A DNA stretch of 64,000 bases from Blasia pusilla (taxonomy: Eukaryota > Marchantiophyta > Marchantiopsida > Blasiales): the NCBI GenBank assembly GCA_050084515.1, contig CM114272.1, forward strand, positions 58,714,001 to 58,778,000, written 5' to 3'. Every line of letters begins with the position of its first letter. Positions within the stretch are counted from its first letter, which is position 1. A program made the translations under genes and the position numbers. Below are positions 37,594 through 47,524 of the stretch, piece by piece. The notes beneath the pieces were generated by a model. It was not told where the DNA came from and did no database searches. It worked only from the letters and a program-made list of their open reading frames with translations.

Positions 37594-39448
37594 TGTCGTG
37601 CGCATACATATCGCTACACAACATACATCGCTCGTCACATCTACACCACACAACACCGATCTTCCCCACACACGGTGTCGTGTCGAGAGTCTTTCTTCGA
37701 GCAAGGGCGGACCTTCTAGCTGCGGTAGATGCGGTCGATGCAAGGTGAACTCTCTAATAAGTTCTCCTTTTTCAATACAAAATTATGATGTACACTCTCC
37801 ATTCTCTCACGACAGGTATCACAAATGGAAGTGCCGAGGCGATCACTTTTTTGTAACATCGGACCCCAAAATTCCTAACTATAAAATCCCTATAAACTAT
37901 TTTACGCTTGTACACGAGGAAGATAGCACAACTAGTGTTAAACCCTATTTGAGCAGGCCTATTGACATCCATGGATCGCTATATAAGGACATACAAAGTA
38001 CAATCCCATGTCCTTCCATATGTGACAATAGGAAGACTCACCGGAGTTGGAGATTGCATGACTTGGTTCATGAACGCCTCCCCAAAGTGATAAACTAAAT
38101 AGCGAGTGAACCAGTGCCTATCTACAAAGAGTACCTTGACATGGTAAGGATTGAGGAAAGGAAAGTGAGGCACAACTTGTGCTCCACCCCTATCCATGCT
38201 TGACAGACATTCTCTACTCTCCTCAAGAATGGGTTTTGGCGGAGTTATTCTCCCAAGAAGGATAATCCAATCTCATTGGGGAAGTAACAAGCCAAAACAT
38301 CCGCTATTTTAGTATGACTAAACTCCTCTACGGTGACAAACCTCTCATCCCCACACACACATAGACCACACTCTAGAAATCTCTCGAAGAATAGACCATG
38401 GTCAAGTTACTCTCCCAAGAGGGGTGATCCACTCTCATTGGAAGAGCAAGCAATCCCAAAGCCAAACACTCAAGAGAGACACGACAGACTCAAGATGTGG
38501 AATAGAAGGTGATGAACCCTTGAAGGTCCCTCCTCTTTATATACTCACAAGGGATCCACAAGAGTACAAAATAGAGCTTATCTTATCTTGTGCCACATGG
38601 CTTCCTCTCAAGGCTTAGCCAATCACATTTTGACACAATTAGATTTCCTCTTATCTCTTCCAAAATATCCTCTTTTACCCACATGATATTTTCCAAATTA
38701 TCCCAACTAACCTAGCCACCAACCAAGACTACTTTTGCTTTTCATTAAAGCAACTATTTTACTTTTATAAAGTCATATTTTATTTATTACCTCCTTTTCT
38801 TAAAGTTGGGCCCGCATAAAAGGGGCATCATAAACAAGTTTAAACATAAGAATCTCCTTTTTCTAAGCCAATTTACTTAATACTAATGAAACTCTATCTA
38901 ACACTTAATGACGAAGGAGTTTACACACTCGTTGATTTTACTATACGACAACGGGTCGATCCATACATGTAAAAAAATAAAGAGTAGTAAAAATGGCACA
39001 CTCGGCCTAAGACTCCACTCCTCAATCTACATCGGCATATCGAGCCTCCTCCACCATGTGCTATCAAGGAATCCGGACGCTAGCACCCTAGTCCTAGCTC
39101 ACACACATACAAGGGAGGTGCTCCAACGGCCCAACATGAGAAAGATGGCTTAGGAAAGCCATCTTCCTCTCTTATATAGGTTGGGAAGAGCCAAAAGGCT
39201 CTTCCCCTAAAACTAGCCCTTCCCTTGGTAACCTGCGCGCACAGGTTACCAGGGGCGGGTGACCTGGTCAACAAGTCATCCGGCTGTAAAAGACCTCAAC
39301 ATGAAAGTAAATCGAAACGCGTTCGACACAATGGACCTATCCTCAACCTCATCCGACACGGTGGGACAAAGTTACACTCAAGATAGTCCGCTGGCTCCTA
39401 CGCCCTATCAACGATAGATCTCGGCCTATCGGCTACTCAGATGTGACA
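37594..39448 (-). repeat. 575-bp-family LTR with a nested solo LTR
   Basis: Without the nested element (37676-38950 plus duplicated target bases) this is about 575 bp, TGTCGTGCG...GATGTGACA on the + strand. It matches the split LTR at 39451-39549 plus 47928-48402 and the relic at 12865-13466. Transcription sense is inferred as minus from CCTATATAAGAGAGG (39164-39180, reverse strand). Three perfect hairpins surround that box: 39142-39165, 39183-39206 and 39227-39250. Two bases (GC) separate it from the next LTR at 39451. Confidence 0.8.
37676..38950 (-). repeat. Solo LTR (1275 bp) nested in the 575-bp LTR
   Basis: The ends are TGTCGTGTCG and TATACGACA, with ACGG before (37672-37675) and after (38951-38954). 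The neighbouring LTR copy shows the uninterrupted target at 39524-39540 (CACACACGGGTCGATCC), which proves the insertion. The TATA box (38535-38543, reverse strand) sets the sense as minus. It is the inverted counterpart of 32206-33476. Confidence 0.92.
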
Positions 39449-39450
39449 GC

Positions 39451-39549
39451 TGTCGTGCGTATACATATTGCTACACAACATACATCGCTGGTCACATCTA
39501 CACCACACAACACCGATCTTCCCCACACACGGGTCGATCCACACATGTA
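39451..39549 (-). repeat. Split 575-bp LTR, left piece
   Basis: These 99 bp equal the first 99 bp (on the + strand) of the LTR at 37594. The remainder of this LTR is found 8.4 kb away at 47928-48402; the pieces sum to 574 bp. CATGTA stands at both break points (39544-39549 and 47922-47927). Confidence 0.85.
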
Positions 39550-39664
39550 CAGAAATCAACTCATACATATACATGGAGATCACACAACCGCCCTCCTAGC
39601 TGGCAGTTGGATCCCCCCAACTCCAGATAGAAAATATCACATCTCTCTGACATGACCTACTACC

Positions 39665-40219
39665 CTATACACATCTCGGACACATCCATCGTCCTGTGGG
39701 AACCACATCAAGAGGGGGGGTCAAACATGACATATGCCACCCTCGAGAACAACCATCACATACCAAGATGGTGGTTGCACCCCTCGCAGATCCGCACAAC
39801 ATACACCTCAAGCCTACAGGTACCACTGCCAAGCTCGGATCCACCGTCCCATCTAAGTTCGGAAGATGACATGGCGCACAATTGCGCACATGATCCTTCC
39901 AAACCGTACCATCCCGTCCCTCCAACATGAGGACTCCGGTCGATAATACCTTGCGCACACGTATGATCGTACGCCCTGCAGTGACATATAGCGTCGTGGG
40001 TGCCGCATGTTGTAAATACATGTAATCTCCAAGATGAAACCTCCTAATCCCTCGACGATAACCTCCTCCACGAATGGTCGCGTACCTCAATGTATCTCTA
40101 TGCTGGGCAATAGCTAAGTTCTCAAAGGCCATAGGCATAACTCTACGAAAAACTTCTGCCCTCTGAGAACATGCTTGCACCCACACATCTGGATCATCAA
40201 GATCTAACACCTCCGCCAT
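39665..40219 (-). CDS. Gypsy integrase C-terminal region with PHD finger (- copy)
   Basis: This 184-codon frame starts in the integrase tail (VFRRVMPMAFENLAIAQHRD, FHLGDYMYLQHAAP, VWKDHVRNCAPCHLP) and ends with a full C4HC3 PHD finger over the last 46 residues (39665-39805): CMLC, CDGC, GWHMSC, then CPRC and one Val before the stop. All eight zinc ligands are present. PHD fingers bind histone H3 N-termini, so an integrase fused to one may be guided to chromatin marks, as chromodomains do for chromoviruses. The targeting role is inference; the fold call is strong. Confidence 0.92.
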   Translation of the reverse strand: MAEVLDLDDPDVWVQACSQRAEVFRRVMPMAFENLAIAQHRDTLRYATIRGGGYRRGIRRFHLGDYMYLQHAAPTTLYVTAGRTIIRVRKVLSTGVLMLEGRDGTVWKDHVRNCAPCHLPNLDGTVDPSLAVVPVGLRCMLCGSARGATTILVCDGCSRGWHMSCLTPPLDVVPTGRWMCPRCV

Positions 40220-40223
40220 GTCA

Positions 40224-40950
40224 CGTCGAATCGCTGCAGGTAAGGCTCTCTCCCAAAGTGCAAAAAGTACGGTGAAAATGATGCCAAGGATGCTTGCCGA
40301 CTAAAGCGATAACCCATAGCCAACCATGGCAACTGTAGGTCCCACTCCCTCAACTGTCCCCGCTACAAGCCATACTTGCGCAATCCTCTCTTCACCGTCT
40401 GTACCACTCTCTCTGCCAACCCATCCGCCTCAGGATGATCCCTGGACGTGGTGCGGTGATCTATCAGCGCCTGATCACACAAGGCCTGAAACTCTCCCAT
40501 GAACTCGATACCCTGGTCAGTCAACACCTCCGCCGGTGCACCAAAGTGACTAAGCACACGATCTAGAAACGCATAAGCTGTTCCCTTGCTTGCCTTGTCT
40601 GGTTGTGCCACCAACTCTATCCACTTGGAGAAATGCTCCACCATGACCAACACGTACCTATGATGACGTCTTGTCAATGGCAAAGGTCCCGCAAAGTCTA
40701 AACTCCACCGATAACCTAAACCCATAATCGGCAAAGGATGTAACTGCGGAGTGGGAGCATTGAAGGATGCTCACACTCTGTCACATACCATACATCTGGC
40801 CACAAATCGCTGTGTACCCAAAGTATGCATGCGCCACCAATATGAACTGGAGTAAGTCGTAAGTACGCTTTACTCCAAAATGTCCTAATCGCTCGTGGGC
40901 ATGTCGCACTACACGTGCTCATTTGGGAAGGATGAGGTACCACTCGTATC
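40224..40950 (-). pseudogene. Gypsy integrase zinc domain and DDE core (- copy)
   Basis: The clean frame 40363-40734 contains RWSLDFAGPLPLT (first Asp), EVLTDQGIEFMGEF (second Asp) and HPEADGLAERVVQTVKRGL (Glu), a complete DDE set. Upstream, the HHCC zinc domain is present only in mixed frames to about 40950. Downstream the frame breaks before the C-terminal segment at 40219. Confidence 0.88.
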
Positions 40951-41242
40951 CTACCATCCCCATACCCGTAAAATATGAGTCCCCTCCCACCGAACCTCTT
41001 GGCTCTCTTCAGGATCCGATCCGCTCCCTAGCACTCATCAGACTCGCAATGACGCGGTCGCAAGAACTCCACAACCTCCACGTCGTCATGGATATCACGA
41101 CCATCCTGTGCCGCCTCCTCACTAACCTCCGGATCCAAAGACTCATCATCCAATCCCACCATCGAGTCATCACCGTGGGTCGACCGCCATAGTCAACCAA
41201 CAAAGATAGGCAAATGCATGCCAACCGGGCACCATCTCCTCA

Positions 41243-42470
41243 TCACTCTCTCCGTGCCATCGAGCTCTGTCGTCGTCTCTCCGACTTCGGACATGGGTTA
41301 CGACTCAACCCATCCGCATCCTGGTTAAGCCGACGGCCTATGAACCACCTCAAACTCATACTCCTGTAGTAATAGAGCCCACCCGGCAAGCTTTCCGTAA
41401 GCTTGTCAAACTCCATCAACCACCTCAACGGCCGATGATGGTGATAAGTGTGAAAGGGTTGCCGAATAAATAACACCTAAAATGTGCCACGGCCCACACC
41501 TGCAGCCAAGCACTCTCCCTCGTAGAGGAGTGTACTTTGCCTTTGCAATGTTGTTCGATCGGCTCGCGTAAGCCACAACGAACTCCCTCTCTCGTCATCC
41601 CCTCCGAGTAAGCACTTTGCTCCTAGACCCAACATGCTCCAACCGTATGTAATCGAATGGGCAACCCCTAACCGGTCTCTGTAAAATGGGTGAGGACGTC
41701 AACTTTGTCCTTGAGCTCTTGAAATGCTCGCTCCGATCATCTCCCCACAACCACACTGATCAAGTCTCGTCAACAAGGTCAAAGACTTTGCGATCGCACT
41801 AAAACCCTTGACATATAAATCGATAGAAGTTCGCTTGACCCAAGAAATGCTCGGATGGACTCACATCTGAGGGCGTGGAATCGCAATAGCCTCTACCTTC
41901 GTCTGCTGAACGCCTCACCCACTCGGGTATATGATGTGTCCCAAGTACTCAATCTGCTCTGAAAGAATCTGCACTTGCATGGATGTAACTTCAGTCCATG
42001 TAATCGCAATCGCCAAAACACGTCCTCCAAGTGTCGCTCATGCTCCTCAACCGTGGAATCAAGATAAGAATATCATCTATGTAACATCGCACAAAATCCA
42101 AGCCACCAGAATCCTATCCATCACTCTCACTGAAACTCCAGCGCGTTCTTCAACCCAAATGGTAAGAACCGCCATCGATACAACCAATCTCTCTCGAACC
42201 GATCCCCTGAATCTTTGTCTTCTCCTGTTCTCCAACTCCGATAGGAAGCGATGATAGCCAAGACGGAGATCTAAATCATCGAACATCTTTGCATGCCCTA
42301 CCGCATCAAAGATCTCCTTAGGAGTCCTCTCAATCAAGGCTCGCTCCATATCGAGAATAGAGGGTCGATTTAAAGATCGGGCGTATCACTAGCCAACTCA
42401 ATCCGTATCCGGGACCCTTCAGTGCACCCAAGTCTCTCATCTTGAAGGCAAAACAACCGACATGCCCTCT
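41243..42470 (-). pseudogene. Gypsy RT and RNase H (- copy, deleted and shifted)
   Basis: RT reads MERALIE, then directly PKEIFDAVGHAKMFDDLDLR, so about 57 residues of the fingers seen in the + copy are missing. The active-site CYIDD is still present at about 42083-42097 in a shifted frame. RNase H-like sequence is recognisable at 41460-41540, with a one-base insertion in the YEGECLAA stretch. HRPLRWLMEFDKL follows at about 41400-41430. Non-functional. Confidence 0.87.
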
Positions 42471-42759
42471 CGAGAAACCTATGAACTCGCCGTCGCTCTC
42501 CTCCTATCAACTTGAGACCTATCACAGGCTCCCAAGTCTCCATCGTGACCTCACTTGGAGAGGACGCAACCTCCGGCTTTGGTTGCTATGTAGCAACCCT
42601 AGCCACCTCCGCAACAGCCACTCCACTCTGACCTCCTACACCATGCTCCACATCCGAAAAATGAACATGTGCTACTCTAGCCGCCTTCGCACTCTCTGCT
42701 CGAACGACGTCCCAGGAAGTCCATGGGTGCCTATCTCTCCTCGTCTTGCCCCCAGCCAA

Positions 42760-43800
42760 TGCCTGTACAGACCCTCTAGGAAGTGGTCCAACTCGTGGAC
42801 GTGACGACATGGATGACACTCGCATCCATCTCTGCTTAGCCATACCTAGGCTAACTATCCATGTGAGACAGTTGAGGTCCATCGCCTGCCCCAACACCTG
42901 TCTCCGTGATGCCTCAGTCATCCCTGGCACCGCCGTAGTACCGGTAGTGAACCCCATGGCGCGCTCGCGCTCATCTGCTGTAGGCTCCTCCAATACTCCG
43001 GTCACCTCATCCCAAATCATGCCTGGCCCTCCCTGACAAAAGGCATGGGATGTTGGGAAGCTCACCAACGTAGGTAAGGCTGCCCTCAACTTCCCCACCC
43101 TATTGGCCATGGCCAACGGTGGTCTATCATCGCGTGTCACCACCTGAGATCGATGCCCTGAGTCCAAAATAGCATCCACTGTGAGATGTGGTGCTCTCTG
43201 GACTCCACTGTAGGCTCGACTCAGTACCTCTGATGGTATCAGGTTCGTCCACCACAGTCGTGGACGATGGGCACGTGACCCAACTCTCGCTGCATCTAAC
43301 AACATAGCAGGTCCCAACCAGGACCTCACCTGATGTACACTTGTCATCACATGTGCATGAGTATCTCCCAACAATGGCACGTTCTCCAAAATGTACGCTG
43401 GAGAACATATTTGACTCTCCTGCAAGTGTCGTACTACTCGCAGTATCTCCCAAAACATACCTGACCTCGGATCTTGCAATCCAAATCCTCGGCCAGCTGA
43501 TGAATGACCCTGACATGGCCATCCAGCAATCACCAAATGAATGGTGCCAACTCTATCCAAATCCTGCGCCCCCACGAAAGATATGTCGACGGGTAGCGTA
43601 TGCTGGTATCCCCGTACTGCAGATACCGACAACAACTCAGGATACCTCTGGACCAATCTCGCCATGTGACGTAATGATACTCGCGCCGGCGGTCTCATCT
43701 CTCTCCACATAAAGGTATCGATGCACTGTATGCCCTTTGCAATATGGCAGCCAATCCGGTGCTAATCCCTCTGAAGAGATCTAACACCCTAACACCCTCC
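42760..43800 (-). CDS. DNMT3-like cytosine-5 DNA methyltransferase domain in gypsy pol (- copy)
   Basis: Motif I reads VLDLFRGISTGLAAIL (43792-43752) and motif II YLYVERDE follows, with small frameshifts between about 43700 and 43740. The main frame (43710 downward) carries motif IV GWPCQGHSSAGRG with the catalytic Cys at about 43513-43515, motif VI YILENVP (about residue 109 of that frame), motif VIII VGSRAHRPRLWWTNL (about 143-157) and the C-terminal ERAMGFTTGTT and RRQVLGQAMDLNCLTWIV blocks. These resemble DNMT3 (SAAHRARYFWGNL; MERVFGF) more than DNMT1/CMT, and order I to X is linear, unlike DRM. All catalytic motifs are present. A stop (about 43809) and the frameshifts probably inactivate this copy. 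Confidence 0.92.
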
Positions 43801-43918
43801 TCTGGGCACTACCACACAACAGGTGTGGTATCTAGTGGAGTCATCGTCTCCACTCCAAGAGCCCGATCGCCACGTGACTCTCGCTGCTCTGGGATAAAAA
43901 CATGACTCCACGCCTCCC

Positions 43919-44557
43919 TCACGAGGTCGTCGGCACTCCTCTGTAGCTCCCGAGTCGTACCCCACAATGGTGAAGAGGCCTCGCCAACATGGGAAGAGAC
44001 ACCCACCATGGCCTGTCTCTCCGTGGGACTATCCGTGGGACATCCTCCACATGTGCGTTCCCCTCCAACAACTCTCCTGGCCAGCTAACACTACCTGTGA
44101 AAGCCGCCAACGTGGTCATAGACTCGCCTCGTGATCGACCACCTCGAACCGCAAACTGCACGGGTAACTGACTCATCCGGCCGTCACCTGACCGCCATCC
44201 TGGCCGATAAGCAACGGTCTCCTCCCAGAAGTCAAGGATGAATCCTAGGGGATATAACACTGTACTCCCCACCAACACATCGTATGACTCAGTTGGTGTC
44301 ATAATCGCACGTGTGCGCACCATAGCACTATCCGTCGCATGCTCTAGCTGGACTCTGACAACGATCTCCTGTCGAGTCATATACTGAGTGGGTGATACGC
44401 CCCCAATCAAGGTATGTATCTGGAAGGGACAAGGCTTAATGTCGGCCTTCCGTAACCCCAATGCTAAACACGCCGCCTTCCCTAACATCAAGGGTTGCAC
44501 TCCCGAATCAAGTAGGACGCGCTGCGGGTGGTATACCGTCCCCGTTGGACTAACCAA
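43919..44557 (-). CDS. Gypsy aspartic protease (- copy)
   Basis: VLLDSGVQPLMLGKAACLAL holds the D-S-G active site (about residue 17), and TESYDVLVGSTVLYPLGFIL is the second conserved block (about residues 88-108). The frame continues into a 100-residue linker with MTTLAAFTGSVSWPGELLEG, also present in the + copy (31640-31700), that leads to the DNMT domain. Retropepsin-type assignment is firm. Confidence 0.85.
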   Translation of the reverse strand: MVSPTGTVYHPQRVLLDSGVQPLMLGKAACLALGLRKADIKPCPFQIHTLIGGVSPTQYMTRQEIVVRVQLEHATDSAMVRTRAIMTPTESYDVLVGSTVLYPLGFILDFWEETVAYRPGWRSGDGRMSQLPVQFAVRGGRSRGESMTTLAAFTGSVSWPGELLEGNAHVEDVPRIVPRRDRPWWVSLPMLARPLHHCGVRLGSYRGVPTTS

Positions 44558-44588
44558 GCGAAATACTCGGCTCGGTTATCCAATAACA

Positions 44589-45177
44589 CTACTCAGTGTC
44601 ACCATTGCTCGCTCTATGGCGGTCGAGTGGCATATCTACCAACCGCCCGCCGATGCCATGACTCGTGGGGAACGTCCCAAGCACCGGCTCTGAGGGCAAG
44701 TCCACCACCTCCTCAACTACCTCTGAACAAGAAGCAGTCATCTCTCCACGCTCACACAATGTGGCGGCCAACCGGAACACCTCAGCTGGTCCAACTACCA
44801 ACGTCGCCAACTCTAAGGCGGAGAATAGTGGAGTCTGACTCACTCTAGTGGCCACCTCCAACACTATAGTCGACATCGACTCCACTCGAGCCGGCATAGG
44901 AGTTGTCACTCCAACTCCTCGTGACGCGTCGGCGTAGGTGCTCGAATCGAGGCACCGTTGGCTGGTCGCCGAGGCACCATTGATGGTGTGTGTAGTGCCT
45001 CCGACAATGTGAACGATTGTGGAACCCTGGCTCGCCGCCCATCGGTCCCCTCGGTGGGTCAATCTCAACTCCACCTCTCGATGGCTCGGTGCCTCTCGCA
45101 GACACCCGAGTCACCTGCTGCATTTGCCTCAACCTGGTCTGCACTACACATGAATCCCATCTTGGCGAGATCCTCAC
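44589..45177 (-). pseudogene. Gypsy linker between nucleocapsid and protease (- copy)
   Basis: Two overlapping frames (44845-45177 and 44589-45074) share similarity with the + copy at 30860-31060, for example SQTPLFSALELATL against YRTPLFFASNVMTL and VFRLAATLCERG against FWLAASLCERG. No known domain is recognised, but conservation between copies says it was coding. Confidence 0.65.
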
Positions 45178-45181
45178 CGGG

Positions 45182-45655
45182 TCACGGTAAGAGGTAGAGG
45201 CTGAGCCACACTAGTCGCTCACGACTCCGTGCCTTCCTAAGGTGCATCATCGTAATGGCAACAATCCTCTGCTCCAAGCGATCGATCGTGAGAGAAGTGC
45301 CGGCTCTGGTGCTCTGCTTCATCTCCTCTGGCTGGTGGTGGTCCTCTACCACCACGCCCGGGAAGAACTCCCGACCTCCTCCAGGACGACCGCCCCTAGG
45401 CCCTCGGCCTACCTCTGGACGTGCCCCTCGGCGAAGGTCAAAACATCTATCCCTAGTGTGACCATATCTGTGGCAATGGTCACACTGGTGCTGTGGAGGG
45501 GCCATCCTCTGTGGCTCTGAGCAATCGAGAGGCGCTGGGGTCCTCTCCCATGCTTTGTGGCGATCTCTCTGCCTATGGGCCCCTCCACACGCGTCCAACA
45601 AGCCCACATCGGTCCTGCTTTGGGCAACATATGTAGGTGCGGGTCGTTGCCTCAT
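45182..45655 (-). pseudogene. Gypsy nucleocapsid zinc knuckle segment (- copy)
   Basis: The CCHC knuckle CDHCHRYGHTRDRC (C-X2-C-X4-H-X4-C) is complete and is followed by an Arg/Gly-rich basic tail, typical of nucleic-acid-binding nucleocapsid. Continuity with Gag upstream and protease downstream is lost by frame changes at about 45655 and 45180. Confidence 0.82.
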
Positions 45656-45659
45656 AGGC

Positions 45660-46622
45660 TCACGGTACCCGCCCGCTCTCTAGGCACACTGCCCGCTCCG
45701 TGGTATCTTGGTGGGCCGGGCACTGTGGGGTCACCGCCGCTCGTGGACCCGTCGACTCTCGAGAAAATCCAGCGGTCACTACTTGCTCCTCACTCATGTT
45801 GAGCTCAATACGCTCAGACAACTCAAAGACCACCTTCAATGTGGGCTTCGTTGTGTGAATCAGCACCGCATCTTGGACTCTCCTCCGTAGTTCTCGGTCC
45901 AGAACCCCGTACCAATAATGGACTGACTGCGCCTCAGTCACTCCAAACGTAGCAATGATCAGCCTCCTCATGCGTGTGAATGCCTCTCTCAGACTCTCAC
46001 CCGATCGTCGCTGAAAATCCTGTAGACTCTTCAACTTGTCGGTGCGTACACCCTGGTAGCTCTTCCCCAACTGTCGGAAGAACTCCACTGTGGGGTTGAA
46101 GCTGGGTGGCCCTCTACCACCAGAGGTCTCTGCCACATCGCCTGTCTCACTGCCCTCCTCTCCATCTAGTCTCCGGGCTGATGGTGTGGGTCTCTCTCCT
46201 CTCACAATCCCATCATATGCCTTGCAACCACTAGTGGACACATACGGAGGAGCCCAATACATCCTCCAGGCATCGATCTCTACTGAATATAGTGATCGAA
46301 ACTCCATGTAGTCATCCATCGGAGGACCCTCCAAGTGCTGGAACAACCCCTTCCATGCCATGAAGGGGTTGAACCGTGTCGGGGTCCGTATCTCCTGGAA
46401 GTCGCACCATGTGTCAAACTCCTGGATGAAATCATCTAAGTCGATGGTGCCCACTGCACCCGAGAAACGACGCATGCCCCGATGGCCCATATCGTCCATC
46501 TCCTGCCAAGTACTACTGTCTTTGTCGGTGATCTCGTCACCAGACCTAGTGTCCAGTGATGACGATCCAGTCACGGAAGGATGTCGAGGGAGCTCCTCAT
46601 TGGTAACCCCTCGGTATCTCAC
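45660..46622 (-). CDS. Gypsy Gag (- copy)
   Basis: An open frame of 320 codons covers the Gag core. GAVGTIDLDDFIQEFDTWCD and TRFNPFMAWKGLFQHLEG mark the N-terminal part (residues about 56-110). FNPTVEFFRQLGKSYQGVRT and DFQRRSGESLREAFTRMRRL mark the Retrotrans_gag core (about 175-225). It ends before the zinc knuckle, which lies in another frame at 45182-45655, so one frameshift separates Gag from nucleocapsid. It is the more intact of the two Gag copies. Confidence 0.87.
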   Translation of the reverse strand: MRYRGVTNEELPRHPSVTGSSSLDTRSGDEITDKDSSTWQEMDDMGHRGMRRFSGAVGTIDLDDFIQEFDTWCDFQEIRTPTRFNPFMAWKGLFQHLEGPPMDDYMEFRSLYSVEIDAWRMYWAPPYVSTSGCKAYDGIVRGERPTPSARRLDGEEGSETGDVAETSGGRGPPSFNPTVEFFRQLGKSYQGVRTDKLKSLQDFQRRSGESLREAFTRMRRLIIATFGVTEAQSVHYWYGVLDRELRRRVQDAVLIHTTKPTLKVVFELSERIELNMSEEQVVTAGFSRESTGPRAAVTPQCPAHQDTTERAVCLESGRVP

Positions 46623-47427
46623 TCCACTCCGTGTCAGACCACTACCACTGCTCGCACTACCCCGTTCTTCCGAACCCTGGAAGAACGCCGTGATGACAAA
46701 CCTTGTCTCACCCGCTCAAGCACTCAGACTCACCGAGAGTCTCCCACACGCCTCACTAGCTCACCTATGCTAACGTCAATCCCGTGATGACATACCCGGC
46801 CTCACGCACGCTCAACACTCGGGCTCACCATGAGCCTCCCAACTGACTCACCTAACCTAGCGACACTCTCTCGGGTCATACACGCGACCCCTAATCGGCA
46901 ACCGCCGTATATCCACCAACATGCTACACATGAAAAGAATCTACACTCGTCACCATCACTGCACCCATCTAGCACCAACTACTACCCGATACCCAACACT
47001 CTCAATCACACACGACAAGTGCGGGAAAAGGGACTCGAATGGGTAACCTGATCACGCCCTCCAACCTGTTGCACCGTCAATATGCACTCCTCCACATGAT
47101 ATGACAATCTCCGCCACATAACACTCCCCTTGACCAACACGTCGATCCTCCCGTCAACAGATGCGGACAACCCGTCGGCATCATGCACACTGCCCCTCCA
47201 TCGTAAACTCTCGCAACCCTGTCGCGCCCCAAAACATCATGTCGCGCAAACCCCTCTGTCTATCCCCACGCGCGGCATGTAACGTGACTCACCCTGGTCG
47301 GCTCCCACTCATGTCCGGCAAATCTCAACTCATGTTCGCCCGACTAACCTCGTCTGTCGTGCCAACCACGTATGCGACAACTGTCCGACTGACTATGGTC
47401 GATGCTACCACGTTGGAGGGGAGAACT

Positions 47428-47460
47428 TGGGTCCGCGACCCTATGCGGGTCGCGGACCCA
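47428..47460. repeat. Perfect 14-bp inverted repeat
   Basis: Arms 47428-47441 (TGGGTCCGCGACCC) and 47447-47460 are exact complements around a 5-nt loop. It is GC-rich and very stable, and it abuts the RNase H fragment. Confidence 0.95.
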
Positions 47461-47462
47461 TA

Positions 47463-47524
47463 GCACCTAAAATGTGCCACGGCCCACACTGTAGCCAAGC
47501 ACTCTCCCTCGTAGGAGCTGTACT
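47463..47524 (-). repeat. RNase H fragment duplicated into the leader
   Basis: Read on the minus strand it encodes YEGECLATVWAVAHFRCY, the same stretch as the RNase H site at 41473-41535. The leader copy keeps the reading frame, while the in-place copy has an extra base. About 60 bp are shared and the similarity stops abruptly on both sides. Confidence 0.88.

Noticed and set aside
32206-38950. Inverted 1.27-kb repeats read as ends of one large foldback or DNA transposon
   Set aside because: Each copy has its own target duplication, its own TATA box and TG/CA-type ends, and one has an empty site nearby; two independent solo LTRs explain them better.
42586-43710. Methyltransferase as a host gene captured by chance between two repeats
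   Set aside because: The same domain occurs at the same place in the second, diverged gypsy copy, so it belongs to the element.
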